DNA of 64,000 bases from Desulfobulbus propionicus (GCA_002747135.1 PDTE01000006.1:1-64000), one strand, 5' to 3'. Counted from the stretch's first letter, positions 8,722-19,615 are shown. Numbers and translations are program-made. The notes: generated by a model from the sequence alone, not told the origin.

Positions 8722-9834
8722 TTAAACACCTTCATTGCTGCCGCATCTTTCAGGATATAATGCCTGCAGTCCGTTACAGTCAGCCTCGGTAATACCCCGC
8801 TCGGTAATCAGCCCTGTGACCAGTGAGGCGGGAGTCACGTCAAAAGCAGGATTCGCGGCCTGTGTCTTCTCCCCGGCAATGCTTACCAGACTCACCTGCC
8901 CTGCCTTGTTTCTTCCCTGAACCAGAAGAACTTCCTCCTGACTGCGCTCTTCAATGGGAATATCCCGCAAACCGTCTGTTATGGTCCAGTCTATGGTTGA
9001 ACCAGGTAGCGCGACATAAAAAGGGATCCCGTTATCAGCGGCTGCCAGGGCTTTAAGGTAGGTTCCGATCTTGTTGCAGACATCACCATTGGCTGCAGTT
9101 CGATCTGTACCGACAATGCAGATATCGACCATTCCCTGCTGCATCAGGTGGCCGCCGGCATTATCAACGATCAGACGATGATCTATCCCGGCAGATGCCA
9201 GTTCCCAGGCTGTGAGATGCGCGCCCTGGTTACGCGGTCTGGTTTCATCAACCCAGACATGGAGAGGAACACCAGCTGCATGGGCTTTATAGACTGGTGC
9301 CAGAGCCGTCCCCCAGTCAACGGTCGCCAGCCAGCCGGCGTTGCAATGGGTGAGGATGTTTACCGGTCTTCTCCCGCCATTTTCTTCCGCAATACGCTTG
9401 ATGAGCAAGCAGCCATGGTTCCCGATGGCTTCGTTGGTCCGGCAGTCCTCATCGCAGATACGGGCAGCTTCACTGTAAGCCAGCTCAAGCCAGTGCCGGG
9501 GGGGATGCAGCCTTAACATGGCCGTCATTCTCTCAACGGCCCAGTGCAGATTCACTGCGGTGGGCCTACAGTTATTGAGCTTTTCGCCAATTTTGTGCAG
9601 GTGCTCGACAGTGCATTTCTCCCGCAGGCCAAGACAAATACCATAGGCAGCAGTTGCACCAATGAGCGGTGCACCGCGGACCAGCATATCGCGTATGGCA
9701 ACAGCCGCATCATCGACCGTCTGCATTGTTGCAGTAACAAATTGATGGGGAAGCCTTGTCTGGTCTATAATTTCAACACTTTCCCCATCGTCAGCCAGCC
9801 ATATGGACCTAAACGATCTGCCGTTTACCTCCAC
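8722..9834 (-). CDS. mtnA: S-methyl-5-thioribose-1-phosphate isomerase
   Basis: Isomerises 5-methylthioribose 1-phosphate to the ribulose form in methionine salvage. At 370 residues it is the usual length. The catalytic cysteine C164 sits in LTHCNAGWLATVDWGT and the catalytic aspartate D244 in VGTDRTAANGDVCNKIGT, matching the C160/D240 pair of the Bacillus enzyme. RGAPLIGATAAYG at 53-65 is also typical. No other mtn genes are nearby. Two small lipoprotein genes lie upstream on the same strand with a 16-bp gap to the nearer one, so the three may share a transcript. Confidence 0.95.
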   Translation of the reverse strand: MEVNGRSFRSIWLADDGESVEIIDQTRLPHQFVTATMQTVDDAAVAIRDMLVRGAPLIGATAAYGICLGLREKCTVEHLHKIGEKLNNCRPTAVNLHWAVERMTAMLRLHPPRHWLELAYSEAARICDEDCRTNEAIGNHGCLLIKRIAEENGGRRPVNILTHCNAGWLATVDWGTALAPVYKAHAAGVPLHVWVDETRPRNQGAHLTAWELASAGIDHRLIVDNAGGHLMQQGMVDICIVGTDRTAANGDVCNKIGTYLKALAAADNGIPFYVALPGSTIDWTITDGLRDIPIEERSQEEVLLVQGRNKAGQVSLVSIAGEKTQAANPAFDVTPASLVTGLITERGITEADCNGLQALYPERCGSNEGV

Positions 9835-9850
9835 TTCTGCACCTGTTTCG

Positions 9851-10240
9851 CTACTTTGTTGAATTAGGGATCAGTTTTGGTGTCCAGAAAATAACGCCTC
9901 GCTCTTCTGCTTCTTCCCGAAAAGTATCCCCGTTCCATTCTCTCTTCTGGTCAAGGTAACCGTAGTGCATTACTTTCATTGTAATTTTTTCTGTTTTTTT
10001 GAACTGCTTTTTAGAAAACTGATGCACACCTACCAGCGGTGTAGTACCCAGATAAATCCACCTGTCTCCGCCGGGCAGTTCCTGACCGGTTGCCTGATAC
10101 ACAATATGCGCCCCTTCCGGCTGGGAATTGATTTTGAAATTGACACTTACCACCTTTGCTGAGCAGCCGCTCATGGTCAGTACAGCCAGAGCAGAAACAC
10201 AGAGCTTTCCCCATGAAAATGAGGCTTTTCTTCCCCTCAT
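9851..10240 (-). CDS. PEGA-type lipoprotein
   Basis: A predicted lipoprotein of about 129 residues. The signal peptide ends in LTMSGC (lipid cysteine near residue 26). The mature part has a PEGA-like pattern: INSQPEGAHIVYQ, then LGTTPLVG, then a beta strand ending GYLDQKREW. PEGA domains are surface-associated beta modules; the role here is unknown. ATG 10240 is preferred to GTG 10249 because AGGTGA lies six bases upstream. It follows a second lipoprotein gene of the same kind, which suggests tandem duplication followed by divergence. Confidence 0.7.
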   Translation of the reverse strand: MRGRKASFSWGKLCVSALAVLTMSGCSAKVVSVNFKINSQPEGAHIVYQATGQELPGGDRWIYLGTTPLVGVHQFSKKQFKKTEKITMKVMHYGYLDQKREWNGDTFREEAEERGVIFWTPKLIPNSTK

Positions 10241-10245
10241 TATTG

Positions 10246-10593
10246 TCACCTTTTTTCCATGTCAATATTTACTTCCTGAGCTTCGGCCTCGGCGTCTTCT
10301 CTGGACGCATGCCGCATATTCACCCACAGGGAGGTTATTTTTTCCTTGTATCCCGTTTTTCTCATTTCCACGGTGACATATTCTGGCTTTCCATCTAATG
10401 ATTCCCAGGTGACAACAGCTGGCGAAGTCCCAAGTATAGTATCATCCTTGAGATTTATTACCTCAGCACCGCCCGGAGTGGTAACAAATTTAACAGCACC
10501 ATAGGTCGTCTCTTTCGCGCACCCGGAACAACATGCGACAAAAGCCAAACCTAAAGTACAGATAACCACTTGGAACAATTTTATTTTTTCCAT
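10246..10593 (-). CDS. PEGA-type lipoprotein
   Basis: A 115-residue predicted lipoprotein. The hydrophobic leader reaches a cysteine cluster, CCSGC at 21-25, where the lipid attachment cysteine must lie (C25 or an earlier one). The rest is a single PEGA-like domain: VKFVTTPGGAEVINL, then LGTSPAVVTW, then VEMRKTGYKEKITSLWV. It ends in an acidic, charged tail. It is the first gene of the pair and its stop lies just past the next gene's start. Function unknown. Confidence 0.7.
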   Translation of the reverse strand: MEKIKLFQVVICTLGLAFVACCSGCAKETTYGAVKFVTTPGGAEVINLKDDTILGTSPAVVTWESLDGKPEYVTVEMRKTGYKEKITSLWVNMRHASREDAEAEAQEVNIDMEKR

Positions 10594-10754
10594 TTATTCT
10601 CCCCTTTGCCTTTGGTTAGATAATTGCCTGCTATTCTACCTAACCTTGGCAAACAGGGTCAAGCCAAATCGTTACAGGGTGGTGGTTTGTTACAATCAAC
10701 TCGCTGTTACCGCTTTATCAGCTCCTGTCGCAACAAAAACGATCGCGATTGACC

Positions 10755-10916
10755 GTAACTGATCACGGACACTTCATCTTTGCACGATCACCATTGCCCG
10801 CATACTCTTGTATAGCGGAAAATGGTGCTTGTCCAAATCTGAAGCACCCGTGACCAGTTACACGTCAGAAACAGAGAGTAACACTTACAGTACACCCCCC
10901 CCCCGTGACTGGTTAC
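10755..10916 (+). mobile_element. family B element
   Basis: It runs from GTAACTGATCACGG to CCCGTGACTGGTTAC and has perfect 8-bp flanking repeats GATTGACC (10747-10754 and 10917-10924). The region 10594-10746 before it has no gene. Confidence 0.9.
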
Positions 10917-10924
10917 GATTGACC

Positions 10925-11034
10925 GTAACTGATCACGGACACTTCATCTTTGCACGATCACCATTGCCCGCACAGAGAGGCCATGGCTACCAATCACGCC
11001 TGCCTGAATCTGGGCGACCTGAAAACAGTTGAAG
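10925..11034 (+). mobile_element. B-head/A-middle hybrid element
   Basis: It begins directly after the second GATTGACC. The first 48 bp repeat the head of the preceding B copy exactly (GTAACTGATCACGGACACTT onward). It then switches to family A core sequence (GGCTACCAATCACGCCTGCC) and ends near GAAAACAGTTGA. 11035-11156 holds no gene. Confidence 0.7.
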
Positions 11035-11156
11035 GAGCAAGGCATATGAAAAAGACAGGTTAGATGAAATGTGCGCAGTTGCCTGCTTATTTGTCACTTT
11101 CAACCACTTTTTATACCTGAATGTTCCCCGGTTTAAAGTAGTCTCCATTTCTGTTT

Positions 11157-11765
11157 TTACTGTTTCAGCTCAGTAATCTTTTCCTGGATCTTGTTAGTCA
11201 AATCCTGAAATGAGTTTTTCTGGAGAATGGCCTCGAATTGCTTCTGATAATTGCCTATCAGACTCATTCCCTGCACATTGACATCATACACCCGCCAATG
11301 TTCATCCATTAAATACATTGAATATATAACCTCAAGTTGTTCTTCATTCTTAAATAATAAAGTATACACCTTTGCTTTGCTTCCTTTCTCCCCATGACGA
11401 ACAGTTTCCTTGACATATTTTACCCTTTCATTCCCATAGTCAGAAATTTGGGATACATAGGTATATTTCAGTAATTCTGTAAACAATTTGGTAAACTTGT
11501 CTTGTTCGTCAGCTGATATTTTTTTCCACTGACCACGGAGTACCCATTTTGACATGAGGGAAAAGTCAAACCCTTCCTGGACCGCTTTCATGATACGATT
11601 AACCTTGTCTATCCTGGACTCTGTCTTATCTCCCTCTTGCAAGATAGCAATTACCTTGTCGATGTAAGGACGAAGTTCTTCTGTAGGCTTAAGAGCGGCA
11701 GAAGTATTTCCGGCCACGATACATACCAGACAACAAGCTGTGAGCAAAAATTTAAAAATATTCAT
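11157..11765 (-). CDS. mlaC: MlaC/Ttg2D-like periplasmic phospholipid carrier
   Basis: A 202-residue periplasmic protein of the MlaC (Ttg2D, toluene-tolerance) family, which shuttles phospholipids between the outer-membrane MlaA complex and the inner-membrane MlaFEDB transporter. The signal peptide covers about residues 1-23. The body shows the family order: PYIDKVIAILQEG, a helix with FDFSLMSKWVLRGQW, FTELLKYTYVSQI, and the C-terminal YDVNVQGMSLIGNYQKQF. The other mla genes are not adjacent, so this copy is solitary here. Elements fill the upstream gap. Confidence 0.88.
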   Translation of the reverse strand: MNIFKFLLTACCLVCIVAGNTSAALKPTEELRPYIDKVIAILQEGDKTESRIDKVNRIMKAVQEGFDFSLMSKWVLRGQWKKISADEQDKFTKLFTELLKYTYVSQISDYGNERVKYVKETVRHGEKGSKAKVYTLLFKNEEQLEVIYSMYLMDEHWRVYDVNVQGMSLIGNYQKQFEAILQKNSFQDLTNKIQEKITELKQ

Positions 11766-11789
11766 AGTATTATCCTTTGAAAAGTAATT

Positions 11790-11974
11790 GTAACCGATCT
11801 AGGGGTCTGTGTTTCCCTGTTATTCCCTCTTACCCTGTACCTCCCCGTCATTCTCTCCTTCTAAGGTACAGTTGGCTGCGAGGCTTGAGATTCGTGCAGG
11901 CACGATTTTTCACTATACAAAAAGCATGTGGAAAAGAGTGCTTGCGCAAGGATGAGGAACCCGTAGTCAATTAC
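11790..11974 (-). mobile_element. degenerate family B element
   Basis: It starts GTAACCGATCTAGGGG and ends CCCGTAGTCAATTAC. The middle is strongly diverged. The flanks AAGTAATT and GAGTAATT match at 7 of 8, consistent with an old 8-bp duplication. Confidence 0.55.
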
Positions 11975-11983
11975 GAGTAATTT

Positions 11984-12141
11984 GTAACTCCTCACAGCTC
12001 ATCCCTCTTTGAACGATCACGATCCGCCGCATAGAGGGGCTATAGCTGCCAATCGTGCTTGTCCAAAGATGGGCAGCCTGAGAGCAGTTACACGTTTGAG
12101 GTATGTACAATCAGAGAGGTACACACCCAGTGAGTGGTTAC
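11984..12141 (+). mobile_element. family A element
   Basis: Full-length copy, GTAACTCCTCACAGCTC to GTGAGTGGTTAC, with perfect 8-bp flanking repeats AGTAATTT (11976-11983 and 12142-12149). It landed at the edge of the older B copy, reusing nearly the same target. Confidence 0.92.
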
Positions 12142-12239
12142 AGTAATTTTACTATATAGTTATTTTTATACAGGAATAATGTGTTTAGTACAAGGACATT
12201 GAAAGAAACATATATTACCTCACTCTCAACAATTTATTC

Positions 12240-12398
12240 GTAACTGCTCTCTGCTCACCCAGCTTCGGTCGATCGCGACAGGCCGCATAGAGGGGCTGTC
12301 GCTGCCAATCGTGCTTGCCCAAACCTGGGCAACCCGAAAGCGGCGATAGCCTTAAAAGCATGTGAAATCATAGTGATACACTGCATGCGAGCAGTTAC
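12240..12398 (+). mobile_element. family A element (A2 subtype)
   Basis: Runs from GTAACTGCTCTC to GCGAGCAGTTAC, with the usual AGAGGGGCTGTCGCTGCCAA core. No flanking duplication is visible. Together with the two copies before it, it fills most of the gap between mlaC and pyrG. Confidence 0.75.
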
Positions 12399-12471
12399 GT
12401 GCCCGTAATCAACTGCCCATGTTGTCATTCAGGTACATATCGTGTATAGTTTTCTTCCAGCCAAAAAATGA

Positions 12472-14172
<1,701 letters not shown>

Positions 14173-14179
14173 TTTCATG

Positions 14180-14337
14180 GTAACTGCTTCCAGGTCACCC
14201 ATCTTCGGGCGATCACGCTTGACCGCACAGAGGAACTATAGCTGGCAATCGCGCCTGCCCAGCTCTGGGCAACCTGAAAGCCGTTACAGGCGTAAATCGA
14301 GTGAGGCCAAGCTGGTACATGCTCTGCGAGTAGCTGC
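14180..14337 (+). mobile_element. family A element (A2 subtype)
   Basis: It starts GTAACTGCTTCCAGGTCACC and ends TGCGAGTAGCTGC, 15 bp before the kdsA ATG. Ends are diverged and no target duplication is seen. Confidence 0.75.
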
Positions 14338-14352
14338 ATTGTATGCATATTT

Positions 14353-15216
14353 ATGTTTGAACTTGATCAGATGAACATGGTTACTGTTGAAACGCCATCG
14401 GGCCAGCCCATAGCAATGGGAAGGGGGAATCCTCTTGTGGTGATTGCCGGGCCCTGTGTACTTGAATCCGGTGAATTATCGCGGGAAATCGCCGGAGAAA
14501 TGAAACAGATTGCCAGCAGACTTGGCTTTTCCTACGTGTTCAAGGCTTCCTTTGATAAGGCTAATCGCACCTCTCTTCAGTCATATCGCGGGCCAGGGCT
14601 GGAAAAGGGCTTGAGACAGCTTGGAAGGATCAGGGAAGATATAGGGGTTGCCATTATTTCAGATATTCATGAGCCTGCCCAGGCTGAGGCAGCAGCAGAG
14701 TACCTGGATGTCATCCAGATACCTGCTTTTCTTTGCAGGCAGACTGATCTTCTTCTGGCTGCCGCCAAAACCGGTAAGGTGGTTAATGTCAAAAAAGGGC
14801 AGTTTGTTAGTCCATGGGATATGAAAAATGTTGTCAACAAGTTACGAGGGGCGGGCTGCGAGAGAATTGTGCTGACAGAACGAGGAGCCAGTTTCGGTTA
14901 TAATAATCTTGTTGTGGATATGCGCTCGCTTCCGGTTTTACGTTCGTTTGGCTGCCCGGTCGTTTTTGACGCTACCCATTCTGTCCAGCTTCCAGGCGGA
15001 AGTGGCAGCTGTTCCGGTGGACAGCGTGAGTTTATTGCGCCTTTGACCAGGGCTGCTGTGGCCACCGGGGTCGATGGAATCTTTATGGAGGTACACCCTG
15101 CTCCTGACAAGGCCCGGTGTGATGGGCCTAATTCGCTGCCACTGAAACAGGTGGAACCCCTGTTACAAAGAGTACTGGCTATACGTGCTGCAACAGGAGA
15201 AGCAGATGGTCAGTGA
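14353..15216 (+). CDS. kdsA: 3-deoxy-8-phosphooctulonate (KDO-8-P) synthase
   Basis: Condenses arabinose 5-phosphate with phosphoenolpyruvate to give KDO 8-phosphate for the lipopolysaccharide inner core. It is 287 residues, slightly long at the N terminus. Typical motifs are present: VIAGPCVLESGE, FKASFDKANRTS, and FDATHSVQLPGG near residue 210. Three possible starts exist (14353, 14371, 14377). None has a strong Shine-Dalgarno sequence, because the family A tail ends 15 bp before the first. kdsC overlaps its 3' end and lptC follows, making an LPS-core operon. Confidence 0.95.
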   Translation: MFELDQMNMVTVETPSGQPIAMGRGNPLVVIAGPCVLESGELSREIAGEMKQIASRLGFSYVFKASFDKANRTSLQSYRGPGLEKGLRQLGRIREDIGVAIISDIHEPAQAEAAAEYLDVIQIPAFLCRQTDLLLAAAKTGKVVNVKKGQFVSPWDMKNVVNKLRGAGCERIVLTERGASFGYNNLVVDMRSLPVLRSFGCPVVFDATHSVQLPGGSGSCSGGQREFIAPLTRAAVATGVDGIFMEVHPAPDKARCDGPNSLPLKQVEPLLQRVLAIRAATGEADGQ

Positions 15217-15847
15217 AATGTGTTCAGATGAAAATGGAGCATATCCATCGGATTGTCGGCTCACAGAAGCATTGCGGGAACGCGCCATGAACAGGACTCT
15301 TTCAGTAGAACGCAGTAAAGCCTGGCGGAATGCCCTGCAATATGCCAGAAAGGTAAAAATACTTGTACTCGATGTGGACGGGGTACTCACAGACGGCAAA
15401 CTGACCTTTACCAGCAGTGGTGATGAGTTAAAAAGTTTTAATGCCCAGGATGGGCTCGGCATGAGTATGCTTCGCCAATGCGGCATTGAAATAGGTCTTA
15501 TCACTGCCAGGATATCTCCCGTGGTAGCAAGAAGGGCTGAAGAGTTGGGGTTGATCCATGTGTATCAGGGCTGTAAGAACAAGCTGACTGCCTACGAGGC
15601 ATTACTGAAGAAAAGCGGGCTCAGGCCACTGCAGACTGCCTGTATGGGGGATGACTGGATTGACCTGCCCCTGCTCAATAGAGCCGGGTTTGCGGTTGCC
15701 CCAGGTAACGGCACAACCGAGCTGAAACAGAGAGCCCATTATGTCACGACCAGACAGGGAGGAAATGGTGCTGTTCGTGAGGTCTGTGAATTGATAATGG
15801 ATGCTCAGGGACAATATACGAAAATGCTGCGACATTTTGACAGATGA
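15206..15847 (+). CDS. kdsC: KDO-8-phosphate phosphatase
   Basis: Removes the phosphate from KDO 8-phosphate. It is a HAD-superfamily enzyme; the DxD motif is in VLDVDGVLTDGKL and the later acidic motif in CMGDDWIDLPLL. ATG 15206 follows AGGAGA at a five-base spacing and gives 213 residues. The N terminus has about 45 residues before the HAD motif, longer than the usual 180-residue enzyme. The gene overlaps kdsA by 11 bp and lptC by 4 bp (ATGA), indicating translational coupling. Confidence 0.93.
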   Translation: MVSEMCSDENGAYPSDCRLTEALRERAMNRTLSVERSKAWRNALQYARKVKILVLDVDGVLTDGKLTFTSSGDELKSFNAQDGLGMSMLRQCGIEIGLITARISPVVARRAEELGLIHVYQGCKNKLTAYEALLKKSGLRPLQTACMGDDWIDLPLLNRAGFAVAPGNGTTELKQRAHYVTTRQGGNGAVREVCELIMDAQGQYTKMLRHFDR

Positions 15848-16419
15848 TAAAAAAAACGCGTGATCTTCTCTGGGCCATACCTCTGGCGTTTTTCTTGACC
15901 AGCCCTTTGTGGAAGCCTGCATTGTCAGCATTTCTTGATCCAGGAGGGAATTTTGAGGAAAATGCGCAGCTGCAGAAGATGCAGAAATCGCAGGGCAGCA
16001 AGCACTTCAAGATGGACAGTGTAGAAATTACGCTCACCAGCGATGGACAGAAAGAATGGCAGATAAACGCTGAAAAAGCATATACAGGCAAAAGCGATCA
16101 GGAGATATTAATGGAAAATGTTTTTGCCAGATATATAGGTCAGGAGAAACCCCCAACCAATATTACAAGCAGACAGGGCAAGTATTATGTTGACAAGCGG
16201 CACCTGGTTTTAATTGAAGATGTCGTTATCGAAAAACCACAGGCCAACGAGGTGTTGTATACTGACCTGCTGCATTATTATGATGCAACCAAAATGGTCG
16301 TAAGCCCGGGTCAGGTTTTTTTTAAGAGTCCAAATTTTCAATTGCGGGGCGGAAGAATGGATTATGATCTTGCCACTGATGGGTATGATTTTAGTGATCG
16401 GGTCATTGTTGACCTGTAA
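15844..16419 (+). CDS. lptC: LPS export protein LptC
   Basis: A 191-residue single-span membrane protein of the LptC family, which passes lipopolysaccharide from the LptBFG transporter to periplasmic LptA. A hydrophobic anchor spans about residues 8-30. The rest is beta-rich (VEITLTSDGQKEWQINAEKA, then NITSRQGKYYVDKRHLVLIE, then GGRMDYDLATDGYDF), the LptA/LptC jelly-roll pattern. lptA and lptB, often next in line, are absent: a family A tail and dapL follow. Confidence 0.85.
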   Translation: MIKKTRDLLWAIPLAFFLTSPLWKPALSAFLDPGGNFEENAQLQKMQKSQGSKHFKMDSVEITLTSDGQKEWQINAEKAYTGKSDQEILMENVFARYIGQEKPPTNITSRQGKYYVDKRHLVLIEDVVIEKPQANEVLYTDLLHYYDATKMVVSPGQVFFKSPNFQLRGGRMDYDLATDGYDFSDRVIVDL

Positions 16420-16443
16420 GATGTGTTGAAATATTCAAAGATG

Positions 16444-16513
16444 GTAACCCGAAAGCAGCTACAGGCTTAAAAGCAAGTGAAACCAGGGTGATACATGCCC
16501 TGCGAGTCGTTGC
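16444..16513 (+). mobile_element. family A tail fragment
   Basis: It starts GTAACCCGAAAGCAGC and continues through the tail to TGCGAGTCGTTGC. The head is missing. It ends 30 bp before dapL. Confidence 0.65.
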
Positions 16514-16543
16514 GAAAGATGTATCAATAACAGGGACTTTTCT

Positions 16544-17764
16544 ATGATAACAATCAATGAGAATTATCTAAAGCTCCAGGCCTCTTATCTTTTTTCAGAT
16601 ATCGCCAGACGAGTTGCTGCCTTTCAGGAGGCGAACCCTGGCAGTGATGTAATAAAGCTTGGAATCGGTGATGTTACAAATCCGTTGCCGCCAGCCTGTA
16701 TTGAAGCGATGCATGCAGCAATAGATGAAATGGGTACGGTAAAAGGATTTCGGGGATACGGACCGGAACAAGGGTATGATTTTCTGCGTGAAGCCATTGC
16801 CGTAAATGATTTTCAGGCTCGAGGAGCTGATATTAAAGCTGATGAGATTTTTGTCTCAGATGGAGCAAAGTGCGATTGCGGCAATATCCAGGAAATATTT
16901 GCCACTGCCGCCCGGGTCGCTATCCCTGATCCGGTCTACCCTGTTTACCTGGATACTAATGTTATGGCGGGAAGAACAGGGAAATATTCTAATGGACGTT
17001 ACGATGGAGTTGTCTATCTGGAATCAACCAGGGAGAATCATTTCATCCCTGATACGCCGCAAGAACCGGTTGATATAGTCTACCTGTGTTTCCCTAATAA
17101 TCCAACGGGTGCAACTGCCACCAGTAAACAGTTGAAGATGTGGGTGGAGTATGCCGTGGAGAACAGGGCACTTCTTTTATTTGATGCCGCCTATGAAGCC
17201 TTTATCCGTGACGAGAGTCTGCCTCACTCAATCTATGAGATTGAAGGAGCGAGCAAGGTAGCCGTGGAATTTAGAAGCCTGTCAAAAACAGCGGGCTTCA
17301 CCGGGACCCGCTGTGCTTATACCGTTGTTCCACGAGATTGTATCGCCTATGACCGAAATGGAGGAGAGCATTTTCTGCACGATTTGTGGAACCGGCGGCA
17401 TTGTACTAAGTTTAACGGAGTAAGCTATCCTGTGCAAAGAGCGGCTGAAGCGGTTTTTACACCTGAAGGAAAGGCACAGACGAAAAAAATGATAGACGGG
17501 TACCTGGATAATGCCACAATTATCGCTGCTGCTATGAGAGAGTCAGGATTTGAATTTGTGGGCGGCGGGAATTCTCCCTATATCTGGGTTTGGGGAAATC
17601 GGGATTCATGGGATTTTTTTGATCTGCTCCTGAATAAGGCGGGGGTTGTTTGTACGCCAGGTGCAGGCTTTGGTCGATGCGGCCAGGGGTATATACGTAT
17701 TTCTGCCTTTAATTCAAGAGATAAGGTTATAGAAGCGATGGGACGAATCAAAGACTCTTTATAA
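16544..17764 (+). CDS. dapL: LL-diaminopimelate aminotransferase
   Basis: Converts tetrahydrodipicolinate directly to LL-diaminopimelate with glutamate as amino donor, a one-step lysine and peptidoglycan-precursor route. It is a fold type I PLP enzyme of 406 residues. The PLP lysine is K248 in [21 protein letters not shown] near 181-188 and the final arginine-containing [11 protein letters not shown] fit the family. [18 protein letters not shown] at the start is a DapL hallmark. Its stop codon overlaps the 3' end of a broken gene on the opposite strand. Confidence 0.96.
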   Translation: MITINENYLKLQASYLFSDIARRVAAFQEANPGSDVIKLGIGDVTNPLPPACIEAMHAAIDEMGTVKGFRGYGPEQGYDFLREAIAVNDFQARGADIKADEIFVSDGAKCDCGNIQEIFATAARVAIPDPVYPVYLDTNVMAGRTGKYSNGRYDGVVYLESTRENHFIPDTPQEPVDIVYLCFPNNPTGATATSKQLKMWVEYAVENRALLLFDAAYEAFIRDESLPHSIYEIEGASKVAVEFRSLSKTAGFTGTRCAYTVVPRDCIAYDRNGGEHFLHDLWNRRHCTKFNGVSYPVQRAAEAVFTPEGKAQTKKMIDGYLDNATIIAAAMRESGFEFVGGGNSPYIWVWGNRDSWDFFDLLLNKAGVVCTPGAGFGRCGQGYIRISAFNSRDKVIEAMGRIKDSL

Positions 17765-18024
17765 AGTAGTCTGTAAGGTGTACTATCCTTGGAGACGTTA
17801 TGGAGATGGACCAGCCCATGATGGCTTGAAATTGTTCCGGCCTGGTTGCGATCGAGGAAACCACAGCTATTTCAACCCCCGCCTTATCCCTGGATGCAGT
17901 CAGATCATCAATGCTGCCTTTTGCGATAAACCTTGATATTGTCTGTTTTTTCAAGCATACCTGTGAGAGGTCTTGCCATAGTATCAGGAAGAGCATGGGG
18001 ATGAAAGTCGAGTATCCTGGTCAT
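17748..18024 (-). pseudogene. amidohydrolase remnant (frameshifted and truncated)
   Basis: From ATG 18024 the frame reads MTRILDFHPHALPDTMARPL and on to NIKVYRK, then hits a stop. Dropping one A from the AAAA run near 17923 restores GSIDDLTASRDKAGVEIAVV and SSIATRPEQF before the sequence fails and ends at 17748. The DFHPHALPD opening and the VEIAVVSSIATRP strand resemble metal-dependent hydrolases of the amidohydrolase (TIM-barrel) group, about 260 residues when whole. Only about 92 codons remain, so it is a pseudogene with a +1 frameshift and a lost C-terminal two-thirds. Confidence 0.7.
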
Positions 18025-18055
18025 GGCTGTTTTGCACCGGAAGCGCAAAGAATGG

Positions 18056-18508
18056 TTACATGATGTATAGAAACGCCTGCGTTGTCAGGAGCGCATAAAA
18101 ACCGGCAACAACGTCATCAAGCATTATGCCCAGCCCGCCGTGAAGGTGTTTATCGCACCAGCCAACTGGAAAAGGCTTGCTTATATCAAACAGCCTGAAA
18201 AAAAGAAATGCAAGCAGAACAGGCAGGGGTTCGGAAGATATGCACGACAACGCGATAAGTTGCCCCACAATTTCGTCAATTACCACAAGGCCGGGATCGC
18301 CCTTGTCAACTATCTTTTCTGCAGCCCCTGCGCTGAAAATACCAAGGATAAAGAGCGCAGCCACAAAAAGCAGGTAGACAGGAAGAGAAAACCACTGAAG
18401 AAAGACAAGCCAGATCAGAATACCTGCGGCTGAGCCCCAGGTGCCTGGAGCCCAGGGAAGATAGCCACTGCAGGCACCGGTGGCAATAAACATGTACAAA
18501 CGATCCAT
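18056..18508 (-). CDS. pgpA: phosphatidylglycerophosphatase A
   Basis: Dephosphorylates phosphatidylglycerol phosphate to phosphatidylglycerol at the inner membrane. It is 150 residues with several hydrophobic segments. Family motifs: YLPWAPGTWGSAAG near 20-33, DPGLVVIDEIVGQLIAL in the middle, and a late GGLGIMLDDVVAGFYALL. It lies 38 bp after fmt on the same strand and probably ends a def-fmt-pgpA transcript. Confidence 0.93.
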   Translation of the reverse strand: MDRLYMFIATGACSGYLPWAPGTWGSAAGILIWLVFLQWFSLPVYLLFVAALFILGIFSAGAAEKIVDKGDPGLVVIDEIVGQLIALSCISSEPLPVLLAFLFFRLFDISKPFPVGWCDKHLHGGLGIMLDDVVAGFYALLTTQAFLYIM

Positions 18509-18546
18509 GGCTGGCGGTCAGATCACGGGATAGAGGCGGTGAGGTT

Positions 18547-19497
18547 TCATGAAAATATGCTGCCTGGTGTAATTCGGTTACCGCACAGGCAGGCCTGCAC
18601 GTCCATGCGTTTTTTACCTTCTGGCTGCAGTTCGAGTATTCGAAGATACTCTGTGCCCGTGGCTATAAGCAGGCCATTGGCGTCAGCCTGGCAGACAGAA
18701 CCAGGCACCTCTAAAGCTGGCTTTGCAACCCGTTCCGGGTGAAAGAAACGAAAACGTTTGCCATCAAGAAAACTGTATGCAGAAGGCCAGGGATCAAGGC
18801 CTCGGATTGTGCAGTGGATAGACTGTGCTGATTGTGACCAGTCAATGTGCCCCTGCTCCTTGGTGAGCATGGGTGCAGACGTGGCCAGGGTATTGTCCTG
18901 CGGGAGAGGAGCAAGTTTCCTCTGCTTGAGCAGATCCACGGCCTCAATAAGTGCTGTGGCTCCTGCTTCTGCCAGCTTGAGACAAAGTGAGCCGGTTGTA
19001 TCAGTCTCCTCTATGGCAATGGAGACAGGATAAAGAATGTCTCCGGTATCCATGCCCTCGTCCATTTGCATAACAGTCACGCCGGTTTCCTGCTCACCAT
19101 TGAGGATTGCCCATTGTACAGGTGCAGCGCCTCTGTATTTCGGCAGCAGAGAGCCGTGGACATTGATTGCCCCGTAGCGGGGAAGATTCAGGAGGGAGCC
19201 AGGCAGCATTTTGCCATACGCCACCACAACTATAAGGTCAGGAGCCAGTGTTTGCACTGTGTTGAAAAAATCTGATGTTGTAATACGTTCCGGTTGCAGG
19301 ACAGAGATCTTATGTTCCAGGGCCAGTACTTTTATCGGTGGGTGGGCCAGTTTACGGCCTCTTCCCCTTTTTCTGTCCGGTTGACAGACAACGCCAACGA
19401 CCCTGTCCGGACCATTGATCAGGACGCGTAAAGAGGGAACGGCAAAGTCCGGAGTTCCCATGAATACTATCCGTAGAGCAGCTGATATTGTTGGCAT
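18547..19497 (-). CDS. fmt: methionyl-tRNA formyltransferase
   Basis: Formylates initiator Met-tRNA with 10-formyltetrahydrofolate. It is 316 residues, the standard length. The hydrolase-fold catalytic residues N112 and H114 (INVHGSLLPKYRGAAP) and D150 (DEGMDTGDIL) are present. The N terminus reads RIVFMGTPDFAVPSL. A C-terminal OB-like domain follows about residue 205. def lies upstream on the same strand, the usual pairing, but here a 237-bp gap with a degenerate B piece separates them. Confidence 0.97.
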   Translation of the reverse strand: MPTISAALRIVFMGTPDFAVPSLRVLINGPDRVVGVVCQPDRKRGRGRKLAHPPIKVLALEHKISVLQPERITTSDFFNTVQTLAPDLIVVVAYGKMLPGSLLNLPRYGAINVHGSLLPKYRGAAPVQWAILNGEQETGVTVMQMDEGMDTGDILYPVSIAIEETDTTGSLCLKLAEAGATALIEAVDLLKQRKLAPLPQDNTLATSAPMLTKEQGHIDWSQSAQSIHCTIRGLDPWPSAYSFLDGKRFRFFHPERVAKPALEVPGSVCQADANGLLIATGTEYLRILELQPEGKKRMDVQACLCGNRITPGSIFS

Positions 19498-19615
19498 GGG
19501 CAGGGTATTTTGTATAGTTGCTTTTTCCCCGAAGTCTCTCGGTTATACTCAAAAATTTATCCCCAAAAGAGAGGAGTAATTTTTCTGATATTCCTTGAAC
19601 TTGAAAAAATAATCC

